Assembly (NCBI RefSeq): GCF_900452515.1
Contig: NZ_UGNW01000001.1
Coordinates: 3,431,501-3,495,500 of the forward strand
DNA length: 64,000 nt
DNA from: Legionella birminghamensis
Lineage (GTDB): Bacteria; Pseudomonadota; Gammaproteobacteria; Legionellales; Legionellaceae
Reading direction: 5' to 3'
A program made the position numbers and the translations under genes. The notes beneath the pieces are model-generated. The model ran no database searches, had not been told where the DNA came from, and saw nothing but the letters and a program-made list of their open reading frames with translations. Of this stretch, positions 24,387-34,373 are shown one piece after another (within the stretch, counting starts at the first letter, position 1; every line of letters starts with the position of its first letter).

Positions 24387-26210
24387 ATGATTGAGAAGAT
24401 AAGAAATATAGCCATTATCGCCCACGTGGATCATGGTAAAACTACATTGGTTGACAAGCTGCTGCAACAAACCGGTACCCTGAATGAGCGTGGCCCCAAA
24501 GTGGAACGCGTCATGGATTCCAACGCCCTGGAAAAAGAGCGCGGCATTACTATTTTAGCCAAGAATACTTGTGTTTACTGGCGGGATTATCAGATTAACA
24601 TCGTTGATACCCCAGGCCATGCTGACTTTGGCGGCGAAGTGGAGCGTATTCTCTCCATGGTCGATAGCGTATTGCTGCTGGTCGATGCGGTCGATGGCCC
24701 CATGCCGCAAACCCGTTTCGTTACGCAAAAAGCCTTTGCCCGCGGCCTTAAGCCCATCGTTGTTATTAACAAAATCGATCGTCCAGGAGCCCGTCCGCAC
24801 TGGGTTATGGATCAGGTATTCGACCTCTTTGATAATCTTGGCGCGACCGATGAGCAGCTTGATTTCCCCGTGGTTTATGCGTCTGCACTGAATGGTTACG
24901 CAAAACTTGATTTGGATGAGGAAGCCAGCGACATGAATGCGCTGCTGGAAACCATTGTTGAGCGTGTTGCCCCGCCGGACGTGGATGAGAATGGTCCATT
25001 CCAGATGCAAATCAGTTCACTTGATTATTCCTCTTATGTAGGTACCATCGGCATTGGCCGTATTACCCGCGGCAATATCAAGGCAAAATCGCCCGTTAAA
25101 ATTATCGATAAAGACGGTAATATCCGCAGCGGCCGTCTGTTACAGCTGCTGGGATTCAAAGGGCTGGAGCGAGTCGAAGTAGACGAAGCCAATGCCGGCG
25201 ATATTATTGCGGTTACCGGTATCGAACAACTAAACATTTCCGACACGCTTTGTGATCCAAACCAGGTCGAGGCATTAACCCCGCTGACAGTGGACGAGCC
25301 AACGATTAGCATGACGTTCCAGGTTAATGATTCCCCCTTTGCCGGCCAGGAAGGAAAATATGTTACCAGTAGAAAGATTCGCGAACGCCTGCAGACTGAA
25401 TTGCTCCATAACGTAGCACTTCGCGTTGAAGATACTGCCGATCCAGATAAATTCAGGGTATCCGGCCGCGGAGAGCTGCATTTATCCATTCTCATTGAAA
25501 ACATGCGCCGTGAAGGCTATGAGCTGGCAATTTCCAAGCCAGAAGTTATTATGCGTGAAGAGGACGGCGTTATGCTGGAGCCTTATGAACGGTTAACGGT
25601 GGATGTTGAAGAAACGCATCAGGGCGCAATCATGGAAAAACTGGGAGAGCGCCGCGGTGAATTACAAAATATGCTGCCTGATGGAAAAGGGCGGGTTCGT
25701 CTTGATTATATCATTCCGACCCGAGGCCTGATTGGTTTCCATACTGAATTTCTATCCAGCACTTCCGGCACAGGCCTTAACTATCATGTCTATGATCATT
25801 ATGGCCCGGCGTTTAAAGGCCGTTTAGGCAAGCGCAACAACGGCGTTCTCATTGCCAACTGTCAAGGCGCAGCGCGTGCTTTCGCATTATTCAATTTGCA
25901 GGAACGCGGTCGTCTCTTCATTGATCCGCAGGTCATGTGCTATGAAGGCATGGTCGTGGGCATTCATTCCCGCGATAACGATCTGGTAGTGAATGTGACC
26001 AAGGAAAAACAACTGACAAACATTCGCGCATCCGGCAGCGATGAAAATATTTTATTAACGCCGCCGATTAAGCTTAGCCTTGAGCAGGCCCTGGAATTTA
26101 TCGATGACGATGAATTAGTGGAAGTAACCCCACAAACCATCCGTATTCGCAAAAAGGAATTGAAGGAAAACGAACGCAAACGCAGCTCTCGTGCTAATGT
26201 TGAAGAATAG
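24387..26210 (+). CDS. typA: Ribosome-associated translational GTPase TypA/BipA
   Basis: This 607-residue elongation-factor-like GTPase binds the ribosome and supports 50S assembly and stress adaptation. The GTPase domain has [17 protein letters not shown] (G1, residues 9-25), [12 protein letters not shown] (G2), [14 protein letters not shown] (G3) and [10 protein letters not shown] (G4, about 128-137). Then come EF-G-like domains II, III and V and the BipA-specific C-terminal domain ([36 protein letters not shown]). Length is normal. nadK follows after a few bases and recN after that. Confidence 0.97.
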   Translation: MIEKIRNIAIIAHVDHGKTTLVDKLLQQTGTLNERGPKVERVMDSNALEKERGITILAKNTCVYWRDYQINIVDTPGHADFGGEVERILSMVDSVLLLVDAVDGPMPQTRFVTQKAFARGLKPIVVINKIDRPGARPHWVMDQVFDLFDNLGATDEQLDFPVVYASALNGYAKLDLDEEASDMNALLETIVERVAPPDVDENGPFQMQISSLDYSSYVGTIGIGRITRGNIKAKSPVKIIDKDGNIRSGRLLQLLGFKGLERVEVDEANAGDIIAVTGIEQLNISDTLCDPNQVEALTPLTVDEPTISMTFQVNDSPFAGQEGKYVTSRKIRERLQTELLHNVALRVEDTADPDKFRVSGRGELHLSILIENMRREGYELAISKPEVIMREEDGVMLEPYERLTVDVEETHQGAIMEKLGERRGELQNMLPDGKGRVRLDYIIPTRGLIGFHTEFLSSTSGTGLNYHVYDHYGPAFKGRLGKRNNGVLIANCQGAARAFALFNLQERGRLFIDPQVMCYEGMVVGIHSRDNDLVVNVTKEKQLTNIRASGSDENILLTPPIKLSLEQALEFIDDDELVEVTPQTIRIRKKELKENERKRSSRANVEE

Positions 26211-26234
26211 GATTTAATTTTGCCACGGCAGATT

Positions 26235-27119
26235 ATGAAACAGAAATTTCAACGCGTCATTTTATATGCGCGGCAGTACCGCGCTAATCAAGGGGTCAAT
26301 GAAACCTTACAGCGCTTGATTGATTTTTTGGCAAAACAGGTTGAAACGTTTGTAGATGCCGATACGGCAGACCATTTCGATAGTGGTCTGCCCGTATTAT
26401 CTCGTATGCAGATGGGCAAAAAACAGGATTTAATTGTGGTGGTCGGCGGCGATGGAAGCCTGCTGTCGGCTGCCCGCATGGCGATTGGCGTTGATGTGCC
26501 GGTTATCGGGATTAATCGTGGCCGCCTGGGCTTTCTGACTGATATTCTCCCTTCCGAAATTGAAAAACAGCTCAAACCCGTCCTTGATGGCGAATATTAT
26601 GAAGAGCGGCGTTTTTTACTTAAAACACGCATTCATGACAATGAAAATACCTATTTTCAAAGCAACGCATTAAATGACGTGGTGCTTGGCCGCGGTAATG
26701 AAACTCACCTGATTGAATTTGATGTTTATATCAATCAGCAGTTTGTAAGCCATTACCGCTCAGACGGAATGATTCTTTCAACGCCAACCGGATCAACAGC
26801 TTACTCCCTGTCCGCAGGCGGACCCATTATGCACCCTCATCTTAATGCCATCGTGTTGGTACCGATGTTTTCCCATAGTCTCAGTTCCCGGCCTTTAGTG
26901 GTCGATTCCCAGGTTTCCATTGATCTGGTGATAAGCGATACCAATGAATCCGAACTACGGATCAGCTGTGACGGCCATGAATCCAGGATGGTAAAACCCG
27001 GCCAGCAGGTTAATGTTGAAAAGAATACGCAATGCCTGCGCCTCTTGCATCCTCTCGACTATCACTATTATGATACACTACGCATTAAATTGGGTTGGGA
27101 ATCCAAGCATCAGGGATAA
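26235..27119 (+). CDS. nadK: NAD kinase
   Basis: This enzyme phosphorylates NAD to NADP with ATP. From ATG 26235 it has 294 residues. The family motif [11 protein letters not shown] (about residues 68-78) and the later [12 protein letters not shown] and [16 protein letters not shown] are intact. A TTG at 26220 is an alternative start with AGGA seven bases upstream; ATG 26235 aligns better with the usual N-terminus. It lies in a tight typA-nadK-recN unit. Confidence 0.95.
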   Translation: MKQKFQRVILYARQYRANQGVNETLQRLIDFLAKQVETFVDADTADHFDSGLPVLSRMQMGKKQDLIVVVGGDGSLLSAARMAIGVDVPVIGINRGRLGFLTDILPSEIEKQLKPVLDGEYYEERRFLLKTRIHDNENTYFQSNALNDVVLGRGNETHLIEFDVYINQQFVSHYRSDGMILSTPTGSTAYSLSAGGPIMHPHLNAIVLVPMFSHSLSSRPLVVDSQVSIDLVISDTNESELRISCDGHESRMVKPGQQVNVEKNTQCLRLLHPLDYHYYDTLRIKLGWESKHQG

Positions 27120-27122
27120 ATC

Positions 27123-28784
27123 ATGCTGACCACCTTACGCATCAAAAACTTTGCCATTGTACAATCTCTTGAACTGGATTTTGCCGGAGGCATGACCGCC
27201 TTTACAGGGGAAACCGGTGCAGGCAAATCCATTATGATTGATGCCTTAATGCTTGCGCTGGGGGAGCGCGCCGATTCCTCGGTAATCAGACCTGGGGCTG
27301 ATCGCTGTGACATCACAGCTATTTTTGACTGCAGCGGCTCAAAGGATACTGCCGCCTGGCTGAAAGAACATGGCATTGATTCAGACGGCGAGCTGGTATT
27401 ATGGCGCGTGCTTTACGCCGAAGGCCGCTCAAAGTCCTATATCAACGGCAATCCTTTCCCACTGCAGAAGGTCAAAGAACTAAGTGAAATGCTGGTTCAC
27501 ATTCATGGCCAACATCAGCACCAGACCTTAATGCAGCATGCGACCCACCGCCAACATCTGGATCATTATGCCAATCATCCTGCGCTATTGCAGGAGGTTC
27601 AGCATCATTACAAACAATGCCAGAAAATAAAGCAGGAACTGGAACAATTACAAAAACTTGAAAACCAGCAGGATCGCATCGATTTGCTGCAGTTTCAAAT
27701 TGAAGAACTGGACAATCTCGCTCCCAAACCGGGGGAGATCGACAGCCTGCATACCGAGCATCAGCTGCTGCACCATGCGCAGGATTATCTCCTGAATGGC
27801 AATCAGATCATTCAGCTTCTGGATGGCGATGAGGGGCCTAGCCTGCGGCAGGGGCTGCATCAGAGCATGCAGCTTCTCACTAATTTACCAGCACAAAATC
27901 CTGCCATGCAGAATGCGCTGGAACTCCTGCAAACAGCCTCTATCCAATGCGAGGAAGCCCTGGCTGAAATAAAGCAGTTTGTTGAATCGGTCCAATTAGA
28001 TCCGGAACGTCTGCAGGAAGTTGAATTGCGTCTTGCGGCGCTTCATCAGGCCGCCCGTAAATACCATGTCGATCCAGAGCAACTTCCAGCGCATGCCGAA
28101 AAGTTAAGGGAAGAAGTTAAACAGCTCAGCCATGCCGAGCAGCGAATGACCGAGCTCGAAAAGCAATATCAGATTCAACTGAGATCCTATCAGGAAGCCG
28201 CTGCAAAACTCAGCCAATCCCGCCAAAAATATGCTTCACAGCTCGCTGAAGAAATTACCGGTATCATCCAGCAATTAGGCATGCCCAAAGGCTATATCAA
28301 TGTGGCCCTTAGCGAACTCGATAAAATGCAATCGCATGGATTGGATAAAGTTGAATATAAGGTCTGCAGCAATCCCGGCATGGCGCCCGACTCATTAAGT
28401 AAAATCGCTTCTGGCGGTGAATTGTCCCGGATTAGCCTTGCTATCCAGATGATTACAGCCCAACGCGGTGCCACGCCTACCTTACTTTTTGACGAAGTGG
28501 ATGTGGGTATCGGCGGCTCAACTGCCGCGCTGGTAGGTCAGCTGTTACGCAAGCTGGGTGAGCGCCTGCAAGTATTCTGCGTGACGCATCAACCACAGGT
28601 TGCCTCTTCAGCACATCATCATTTTGTGGTTCAAAAGCATAGTGACAGCAATCAGACTTATTCCAGCATTCTTGAACTTGGCGCGGCTGAAAAGGTAAAT
28701 GAAATTGCGCGAATGCTGGGGGGGATTACAATTACTGAGCAAACGCGCTCCCACGCCCGTGAACTCTTGGCTCAACACTCCTGA
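27123..28784 (+). CDS. recN: DNA repair protein RecN
   Basis: This SMC-like ATPase is involved in double-strand break repair and sister chromatid cohesion. The 553-residue length equals that of E. coli RecN. Walker A is FTGETGAGKSIMIDAL (about residues 27-42). Long coiled coils follow at about 150-225 and 300-360. The ABC signature is IASGGELSRISLAIQM (about 427) and Walker B is TLLFDEVDVGIGG (about 455). The start is three bases after the nadK stop, giving strong coupling. No LexA-type box is apparent immediately upstream, consistent with operon expression. Confidence 0.97.
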   Translation: MLTTLRIKNFAIVQSLELDFAGGMTAFTGETGAGKSIMIDALMLALGERADSSVIRPGADRCDITAIFDCSGSKDTAAWLKEHGIDSDGELVLWRVLYAEGRSKSYINGNPFPLQKVKELSEMLVHIHGQHQHQTLMQHATHRQHLDHYANHPALLQEVQHHYKQCQKIKQELEQLQKLENQQDRIDLLQFQIEELDNLAPKPGEIDSLHTEHQLLHHAQDYLLNGNQIIQLLDGDEGPSLRQGLHQSMQLLTNLPAQNPAMQNALELLQTASIQCEEALAEIKQFVESVQLDPERLQEVELRLAALHQAARKYHVDPEQLPAHAEKLREEVKQLSHAEQRMTELEKQYQIQLRSYQEAAAKLSQSRQKYASQLAEEITGIIQQLGMPKGYINVALSELDKMQSHGLDKVEYKVCSNPGMAPDSLSKIASGGELSRISLAIQMITAQRGATPTLLFDEVDVGIGGSTAALVGQLLRKLGERLQVFCVTHQPQVASSAHHHFVVQKHSDSNQTYSSILELGAAEKVNEIARMLGGITITEQTRSHARELLAQHS

Positions 28785-28811
28785 ATGATAAAAATGGAAA
28801 AGGATTTCCTG

Positions 28812-28945
28812 ATGAAACGCTTTGTCGCCCTGATTAAACGATTGTGATTTATTATTCCTTTGTGACATTAACAACTATTGGCTATAGCGATATTTTACCG
28901 CTTAGCTTCTTCGTCCACCGCTTTGACTTGCCCATCAATTATTAA
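28812..28945 (+). pseudogene. Relic of a two-TM potassium channel gene
   Basis: Between recN and nth, one frame begins MKRFVALIKRL and stops. In another frame the sequence reads VIYYSFVTLTTIGYSDILP (28844-28900), a K+-channel pore helix plus selectivity filter (TTIGYGD with G to S), then runs to a stop at 28945. Most of the transmembrane and C-terminal parts of such a channel are missing and the frames do not join. This looks like a decayed ion-channel gene with an internal deletion and frameshift. Confidence 0.6.
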
Positions 28946-28993
28946 GCCACTACACTTGGCCAGAAACTTTTTAATCCGATTGGAACATGCTTT

Positions 28994-29641
28994 ATGAATC
29001 AGGAAACCCGTCGTGCCATATTTAAAACCTTCCAATCCTTAAACCCGCACCCAACCACTGAACTAATCTATCACTCAGCATTCGAGTTGCTGATTGCTGT
29101 TTTGCTATCCGCGCAGGCGACTGATATCAGCGTGAATAAAGCAACGGCAAAACTCTTTGCCGTGGCCAATACCCCTCAGGCCATTTTAAAACTGGGGGAA
29201 GAAAGACTGAAGGATTTCATTAAAACCATAGGTCTTTTTAATACCAAGGCCAAACATGTCATTGCAACCTGTGAGATTCTGGTTTCGCAGTTTGAAGGGC
29301 AAGTGCCTGCAGAACGTGCCGCTTTGGAAAAACTGCCCGGCGTTGGCAGAAAAACGGCAAACGTCATCCTCAACACCGCCTTTGGCCAACCGACTATGGC
29401 GGTAGACACGCATATCTTTCGCGTGGCCAACCGCACGGGAATAGCACCGGGAAAAACGCCTCTGGCCGTGGAGCAGGCATTACTAAAGCGGGTAGACAAG
29501 GAGTTCCTTCACGATGCCCATCACTGGCTCATCCTGCATGGGCGGTATATCTGCCAGGCAAGAAAGCCGCGCTGCCCTGAATGCCCAATCCGCCAATACT
29601 GTGAGTATCCGGATAAGACTACTCTTGCGGATTTTAAATAA
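28994..29641 (+). CDS. nth: Endonuclease III (DNA glycosylase/AP lyase)
   Basis: This base-excision repair enzyme removes oxidised pyrimidines. The 215-residue protein has the helix-hairpin-helix LEKLPGVGRKTANVILN (about residues 114-130) with the catalytic lysine. The catalytic aspartate is in AVDTHIFRVANR (about 139-150). The [4Fe-4S] cluster cysteines are spaced C-x6-C-x2-C-x5-C in CQARKPRCPECPIRQYC (about 187-203). It appears to be a single gene. Confidence 0.96.
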   Translation: MNQETRRAIFKTFQSLNPHPTTELIYHSAFELLIAVLLSAQATDISVNKATAKLFAVANTPQAILKLGEERLKDFIKTIGLFNTKAKHVIATCEILVSQFEGQVPAERAALEKLPGVGRKTANVILNTAFGQPTMAVDTHIFRVANRTGIAPGKTPLAVEQALLKRVDKEFLHDAHHWLILHGRYICQARKPRCPECPIRQYCEYPDKTTLADFK

Positions 29642-29759
29642 GCTTTGATGCAACGCTGGATTTCACGCGTTAAGTCTAGCGGTCCCAACCGCACTCCCCC
29701 GGCTCCGACTCATGGGTATTACACATATCCAAACACAGAGCCTGCTCCTGGCTTCTACG

Positions 29760-29830
29760 TCCCTCGGCTATGTCCGAGGGATCCAGAAGATCCACAAAAA
29801 AATGCTGGACCCTGCGGACAAGCCGCAGGG
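29760..29830. repeat. Two adjacent hairpins in the gap after nth
   Basis: TCCCTCGG-CTATGT-CCGAGGGA (29760-29781) and CCCTGCGG-ACAAG-CCGCAGGG (29810-29830) are perfect 8-bp stems. The second has the ACAAG loop seen at 10404-10424. The 327-bp gap 29642-29968 holds an open frame of 79 codons spanning these hairpins, which has no ribosome binding site and repetitive Pro/Gly/Arg composition, so it is not called as a gene. Confidence 0.6.
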
Positions 29831-29968
29831 CGTAGTGGTGTGTTGATACCTATGGCTCGACGCCACCGAAGATCCCACTGGTGAGATGCCATAAAAAAAA
29901 CGTGCTGCTCTGGTTATTTGCAGATTTTACCCATAGAATGAAATTTCGAACTATTGCAGGAGAGCATT

Positions 29969-31786
29969 ATGGGTTGGATGACCACAGTTCAGGAATGGGG
30001 AAAAAGTCTGAATAACAATTGGATGCCCACGGTTCGGGAATGGGGTAAAAGTCTGAGTGACAAAGCGGCTGTGGTAAGCAATGCAGTCGCTGCATTGAAT
30101 AATAATCTTACCATAAAAAAGGTAGCAAAAGGGATAGGCTCTTCAACACGCAAGGTATTTTCCTACGGTTTTAAACAAAGCGCTGGCCTTTTTGATCTGG
30201 TCTCTGAGACGACCAATCCCAATGTGCAATCCATTTACACAGATATGGCCTATATCCTTTACAAAAATGTAACACCCTGGGTCTTAGCAAGTTACCTCAA
30301 CAGTTTGATCGTTACCCAACTGCAAGAAATGACTGATCCAGAAAATGATCAATCGATCAGCGTCAATACCGCCCTAACCCTAATGGTTGGTGCTATTAAC
30401 TGTCTGACTTTTATGTATCAAGCCAAGAAAAGTGCTGAAACGACTATTAATATGTTGATTCTGATGGCCAAAGCATCGAATCAGTTTTCGCAAGCTGGTG
30501 AAGAATTACAGGGCTCAACCTTTAAGGTATTTTCGAATCCCACACCGGAAGGGGAACTTAAACAGGTCACTATCTGCGAGCAAGAGAATTGTAATTTTCT
30601 GCGCAAATTCAAAGGGGGGATTGAAAACAGTGTAAACTATTGGGCTATACGTGGATTATTATGGGGCATCAGTTTTATTCCCTATGTAGGAAAACCCCTG
30701 TCAGCCGTATTGCTCATCCTATATGACGGTCAATTCATCCTGGCAATGGCTATGCCAGATCATTGTAACCGGCACATTACCGCTTATCTGGAACAAAACT
30801 GGGAATTGGCTGCTTCCCTTGGCTTGGGTTCCCGCGCTATTAATTTTGCATTTGTGGAAGGGGTATTCTATTTAACAGGTATACCCCGCGAACATTATCA
30901 GGATGTATTACAAAAATTTGCCATTTTAATGCAGATAGGCACAGCTACTCATATGAGCCTGCCAGCGCCTGTTAAAAAATCGTCCAGGGAATTGCTTGAC
31001 CCCTTATCGATTTTTAGCAGAGGTGTTGATTTTGTTTTTGAACTGATGACTGCAGGGGCCAAGAAAAAAGTACCTGAAATGTTAAAGGGTCAGAAATCAG
31101 ACTTCGACTGGCCGAATTCTATTAAAATTGCGCAAGATTGCTGGAATAACCCTTATTTGCAAAAACCCAAGCAATACCTATTACCCTCCATGCTGGTCAG
31201 CGAGGAAAAATTCACCAATGATCCCATGATTAAACCGTGCTGGAACGCAATACTGCAGAGCACAGAATCGGTTACCCATGTAATTATTGATATCAGAGAA
31301 AATAAGCTTGTACAGATGGCCTCATCGGTACCAAACGCCTCAGCAAGTGTACTGCAGAAGCTCAAAAATTTGCCACCTTTTGTCACTGTGTTTGCATTGG
31401 CTTCATTATATACTCCACCTTTAATGAAAATTGTCTATCTGATTAATTTTAAAATTACAGGAAAAAAGCCGGAAGAATTAAAACCGATAGTCCCTGTTGA
31501 TGATAACAGGTTAAGGGTAATCGAATCGGCTGCTGCCTCCGATCTGGCAGCAAACTCTGAACAACAGTCGGCAACGCCTCTTCCACCCTCAACCGAATTA
31601 AAACCGCAGGTTCCTGAAGCCTTAATTGAGGACTTAAAGCCCTGTCCATTGGCGATTTCAGCGAAAGCTTTGCGCCATGTCGGCGCATTCTCCCAATACG
31701 ATCTGGCGGATTTTAAGTCTGATAGCAATACGACCAACAGTAATTTCAAAGAACTTTCACAATCTAGAGAAGCTTCTTTTTTTTGA
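29969..31786 (+). CDS. Effector-like membrane-associated orphan protein
   Basis: The 605-residue protein has no recognised domain. It begins with an imperfect tandem repeat of 15 residues (WMTTVQEWGKSL / WMPTVREWGKSL). Several moderately hydrophobic helices lie at about residues 100-150, 230-265 and 475-495. The C-terminal 120 residues are Pro/Glu/Ser/Asn-rich and hydrophilic. ATG 29969 is chosen because GCAGGAGAG stands just before it; an upstream TTG (29954) would include that site. The stop codon lies inside the convergent corA gene (23-bp overlap of 3' ends). A Legionella effector is a reasonable guess from style, not from homology. Confidence 0.7.
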   Translation: MGWMTTVQEWGKSLNNNWMPTVREWGKSLSDKAAVVSNAVAALNNNLTIKKVAKGIGSSTRKVFSYGFKQSAGLFDLVSETTNPNVQSIYTDMAYILYKNVTPWVLASYLNSLIVTQLQEMTDPENDQSISVNTALTLMVGAINCLTFMYQAKKSAETTINMLILMAKASNQFSQAGEELQGSTFKVFSNPTPEGELKQVTICEQENCNFLRKFKGGIENSVNYWAIRGLLWGISFIPYVGKPLSAVLLILYDGQFILAMAMPDHCNRHITAYLEQNWELAASLGLGSRAINFAFVEGVFYLTGIPREHYQDVLQKFAILMQIGTATHMSLPAPVKKSSRELLDPLSIFSRGVDFVFELMTAGAKKKVPEMLKGQKSDFDWPNSIKIAQDCWNNPYLQKPKQYLLPSMLVSEEKFTNDPMIKPCWNAILQSTESVTHVIIDIRENKLVQMASSVPNASASVLQKLKNLPPFVTVFALASLYTPPLMKIVYLINFKITGKKPEELKPIVPVDDNRLRVIESAAASDLAANSEQQSATPLPPSTELKPQVPEALIEDLKPCPLAISAKALRHVGAFSQYDLADFKSDSNTTNSNFKELSQSREASFF

Positions 31787-32828
31787 AAAAATAGAGCATG
31801 GCCAACGCAATGAAGGCCATGCCGACCAATACCAGCGGATAGGCAAAACGCCATTTTAACTCAGGCATGTGTTCAAAATTCATTCCGTAAACGCCAGCAA
31901 TAAACGTTAATGGGATAAAAATACTCGCAAAAAGAGTCAATATCTTCATGGTTTCGTTCATTCGATTATTCAGCGTTGACAAATAAATTTCCAGTATGTT
32001 ATTCGTCATTTCACGCTGCAAATCAAGTGACTCCAATAAGCGCAGGCAGTGATCATGCAAATCACGAAAATACATCTGGTACTCAGGATTGATGAGCGTG
32101 CCTTTATTTGAGGTTAATAAATGGACAATATCGCGCAGCGGCGCAATGATTTTGCGAAGAAGTACAACCCGGCGTTTTATTACATATACATCTTGCAAGG
32201 AGATGGCTTGAGGATTGCCAATGAGCAGATCCTCAATCGCTGTTAAGGATCTATCGATCCCTTCTACATAATCAAAAAAATTATCAACCACCTGATCCAT
32301 TAATAAATACGCTAGATAATCCACAACCTGATCGCGAATCATCGAATTTTCCATAGCCATGCGTTTATATAAGGCAACTAATTCCTCATCATCGCTTTCC
32401 CGGAAAGTGAGCAAGAGATTTTCCTTAATAATCATACTGAATTGCTCACTGTCCTCACACTCGAATTCTTTTGGCTTATCAAGCATTCTGAACACAATAA
32501 ATAAGCCGCCATCAATGACATCCACCTTGGGACGTTGATGGGTGTTCATAATATCCTCCACGATTAAAGGGTGGATATCGAAAAGGTCACAGCAATTATC
32601 AATAAGAGCAACATTGTTCAAACCAAACACATCAATCCAGACTGTTTTCTTTTCCCGCAGAGCTGTTTCTACAATTGCCTGGTTCATTCCTTCATAGCAG
32701 GTATAGCTGGACTCATCATATACATGTATAAAAATCTGCGTGGGCTTTGGAGGGTTCTCACCAACATATACCGCCGATCCGGGCAGCATCCCGCGTTTTG
32801 CAGAAGATTGCTTTCTATAATGAACCAT
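31764..32828 (-). CDS. corA: CorA-family Mg2+/Co2+ transporter
   Basis: This inner-membrane channel for Mg2+ uptake has 354 residues. It has a large acidic cytosolic domain (residues 1-290) and two C-terminal transmembrane helices separated by the signature YGMNFEHMPEL (about residues 318-328). The lysine-rich end (FFKKKKLL) is typical of the inner face. Its 3' end overlaps the convergent orphan gene by 23 bases. The long N-terminal part includes FRESDDEELVALYKRM and a conserved DYVEGIDRSLTAIEDLL helix. Confidence 0.95.
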   Translation of the reverse strand: MVHYRKQSSAKRGMLPGSAVYVGENPPKPTQIFIHVYDESSYTCYEGMNQAIVETALREKKTVWIDVFGLNNVALIDNCCDLFDIHPLIVEDIMNTHQRPKVDVIDGGLFIVFRMLDKPKEFECEDSEQFSMIIKENLLLTFRESDDEELVALYKRMAMENSMIRDQVVDYLAYLLMDQVVDNFFDYVEGIDRSLTAIEDLLIGNPQAISLQDVYVIKRRVVLLRKIIAPLRDIVHLLTSNKGTLINPEYQMYFRDLHDHCLRLLESLDLQREMTNNILEIYLSTLNNRMNETMKILTLFASIFIPLTFIAGVYGMNFEHMPELKWRFAYPLVLVGMAFIALAMLYFFKKKKLL

Positions 32829-32942
32829 CGCTATTTCCCTGTTCCCAGTATGTTATGAGTGTAAATGAAAGAAGGGTTTATTGGCAATTTAGCTACGCAG
32901 CTGGCCCATGAGGACATGAGGAATTCGGAAAAGCCCCACAAC

Positions 32943-32972
32943 TTGCCAAAAGAATTGTTATAGTGGTATATT
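32943..32972 (+). promoter_or_regulatory. Candidate sigma70 promoter for the VUT-like gene
   Basis: TTGCCA (32943-32948) and TATATT (32967-32972) are separated by 18 bp and stand about 70 bases before the ATG at 33042. Confidence 0.4.
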
Positions 32973-33041
32973 GCTGGGCACTTATTGGCACGGATGTGGG
33001 CAATGGGTGCTCTAAATGATTTGAATTAGGGCGGTTGGCTC

Positions 33042-34331
33042 ATGTCTTTTCCAATACAGCAACAATCACGCAATTGCTTGATATTAACAGTCTCCCTGCT
33101 GACCTGTTTGATGCTGCTCATTAACGTATCCTTCAAGATTATTATTTTTCAGGGCATGTTAATTACCTCCAGCAGTGTACTCTGCCCGCTGGTTGCCTGT
33201 TTTTATCTGGCAATATTGAATAAATGCAGTCTGATACAGCAACGGCACACGCTTAATCAATCCTTACTGACACTTTACCTGTTCTCTATCGGCATTTATA
33301 TTCTCGTGAATTTACCTGCTGCTGAGTATATGCGCGACAGCACTGCCTATCAGATTGTATTTGAAGACATTCCCAGAAAGTTTTTTGCATCGACAATTGC
33401 CTTTGCTGTCAGTTTCTATTTGCCTCACCTCTATTTTTGCTCACGCCGACCCAAAATAATGGCCTCTGCCAAAAAACGCCTATGGCTGGCATTATTTGGC
33501 GGGCTTTCTTTTTTCACGTTTGATTTTCTCCTCTTGTTTGCCGACCCTCATGCTGAAAGCTTTGGCCGCATTTATTTTGATTCGCTGCTTATTACTTCAA
33601 GCATTCTGCTTATTGCTGCAATCATCTATCTAATAAGCCATATACTGAGCAAGCCTACGTCTATCAGTAGCCGCAAAGAATCCTTTTATTTTATTTCCCC
33701 CTGGTATCACTACCTGGTCAGTTTTGCGGTTACTGTAACGTTAATTTCATTATCCTGTGAATACCGCATTGTCTCATTTGGTAATGACTGGACTTTAACA
33801 GCCAGCGGCCTTGTGTTTCCTTTGGTGATTATGGCCAGTAATTTAATTGGTGAGCTTTATGGGTACAAGGCCAATTTGCTTCTGGCCTGTTTCATCATTC
33901 TTGCGGAACTGGTGTTTGATGGTTTATTGATGCTGGCTATCATTTTACCTTCGCCAGATTTTTTTGATCTGACGCCATTTTATTCCTTCATGATGCCAAG
34001 ACGTATCCCTGCAACTATTCTTACCTTGTTAATTTGCCTGGCCGGCAACAGTTTTCTTCTGGAAAAATTAAAACAGACCGGTTATGGCAGTAATCGCGGG
34101 TTACGTCTCTTAGTAGCTAATCTGATTGTTAATACGCTGCTATGCCTGGTGAACTATGGCTTGTTATTTGGCGGAATGTATCCTTTCGAACAAATTTTCA
34201 ACCTGGCTACCAATGCCTGGGTATTAAAGTTTATCCTCACCTTGATTGGCGTTCCCTTTGTCCTGTGGATTTATGAACTGCTTAACTCACAGATTTTAAG
34301 ACGGCAAGCTGCAACCCTGTATATGGAATGA
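33042..34331 (+). CDS. Duplicated VUT/YhhQ-like membrane protein
   Basis: The 429-residue inner-membrane protein has about 12 hydrophobic segments. The second half (from about residue 235) starts with EYRIVSFGNDWTLTASG then FPLVIMASNLIGELYGYKAN, a good match to the VUT (DUF165, YhhQ) family of queuosine-precursor transporters, whose members usually have about 200-230 residues. The first half starts with a weaker copy (KIIIFQGMLITSSSVLCPLV) lacking the E-x-YG motif. This suggests an internal duplication or fusion in which only the C-terminal half keeps the key motif. Transport of queuosine precursors is a family-level inference. Confidence 0.6.
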   Translation: MSFPIQQQSRNCLILTVSLLTCLMLLINVSFKIIIFQGMLITSSSVLCPLVACFYLAILNKCSLIQQRHTLNQSLLTLYLFSIGIYILVNLPAAEYMRDSTAYQIVFEDIPRKFFASTIAFAVSFYLPHLYFCSRRPKIMASAKKRLWLALFGGLSFFTFDFLLLFADPHAESFGRIYFDSLLITSSILLIAAIIYLISHILSKPTSISSRKESFYFISPWYHYLVSFAVTVTLISLSCEYRIVSFGNDWTLTASGLVFPLVIMASNLIGELYGYKANLLLACFIILAELVFDGLLMLAIILPSPDFFDLTPFYSFMMPRRIPATILTLLICLAGNSFLLEKLKQTGYGSNRGLRLLVANLIVNTLLCLVNYGLLFGGMYPFEQIFNLATNAWVLKFILTLIGVPFVLWIYELLNSQILRRQAATLYME

Positions 34332-34373
34332 GAGCCTGATTAGCTTAGCATGGACCCTGCGGCTTCAACCCAT

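Noticed and set aside
29645-29884. 79-codon open frame after nth
   Set aside because: It spans two hairpin repeats, has no ribosome binding site, and its Pro/Gly/Arg-rich composition follows from the repeat sequence.
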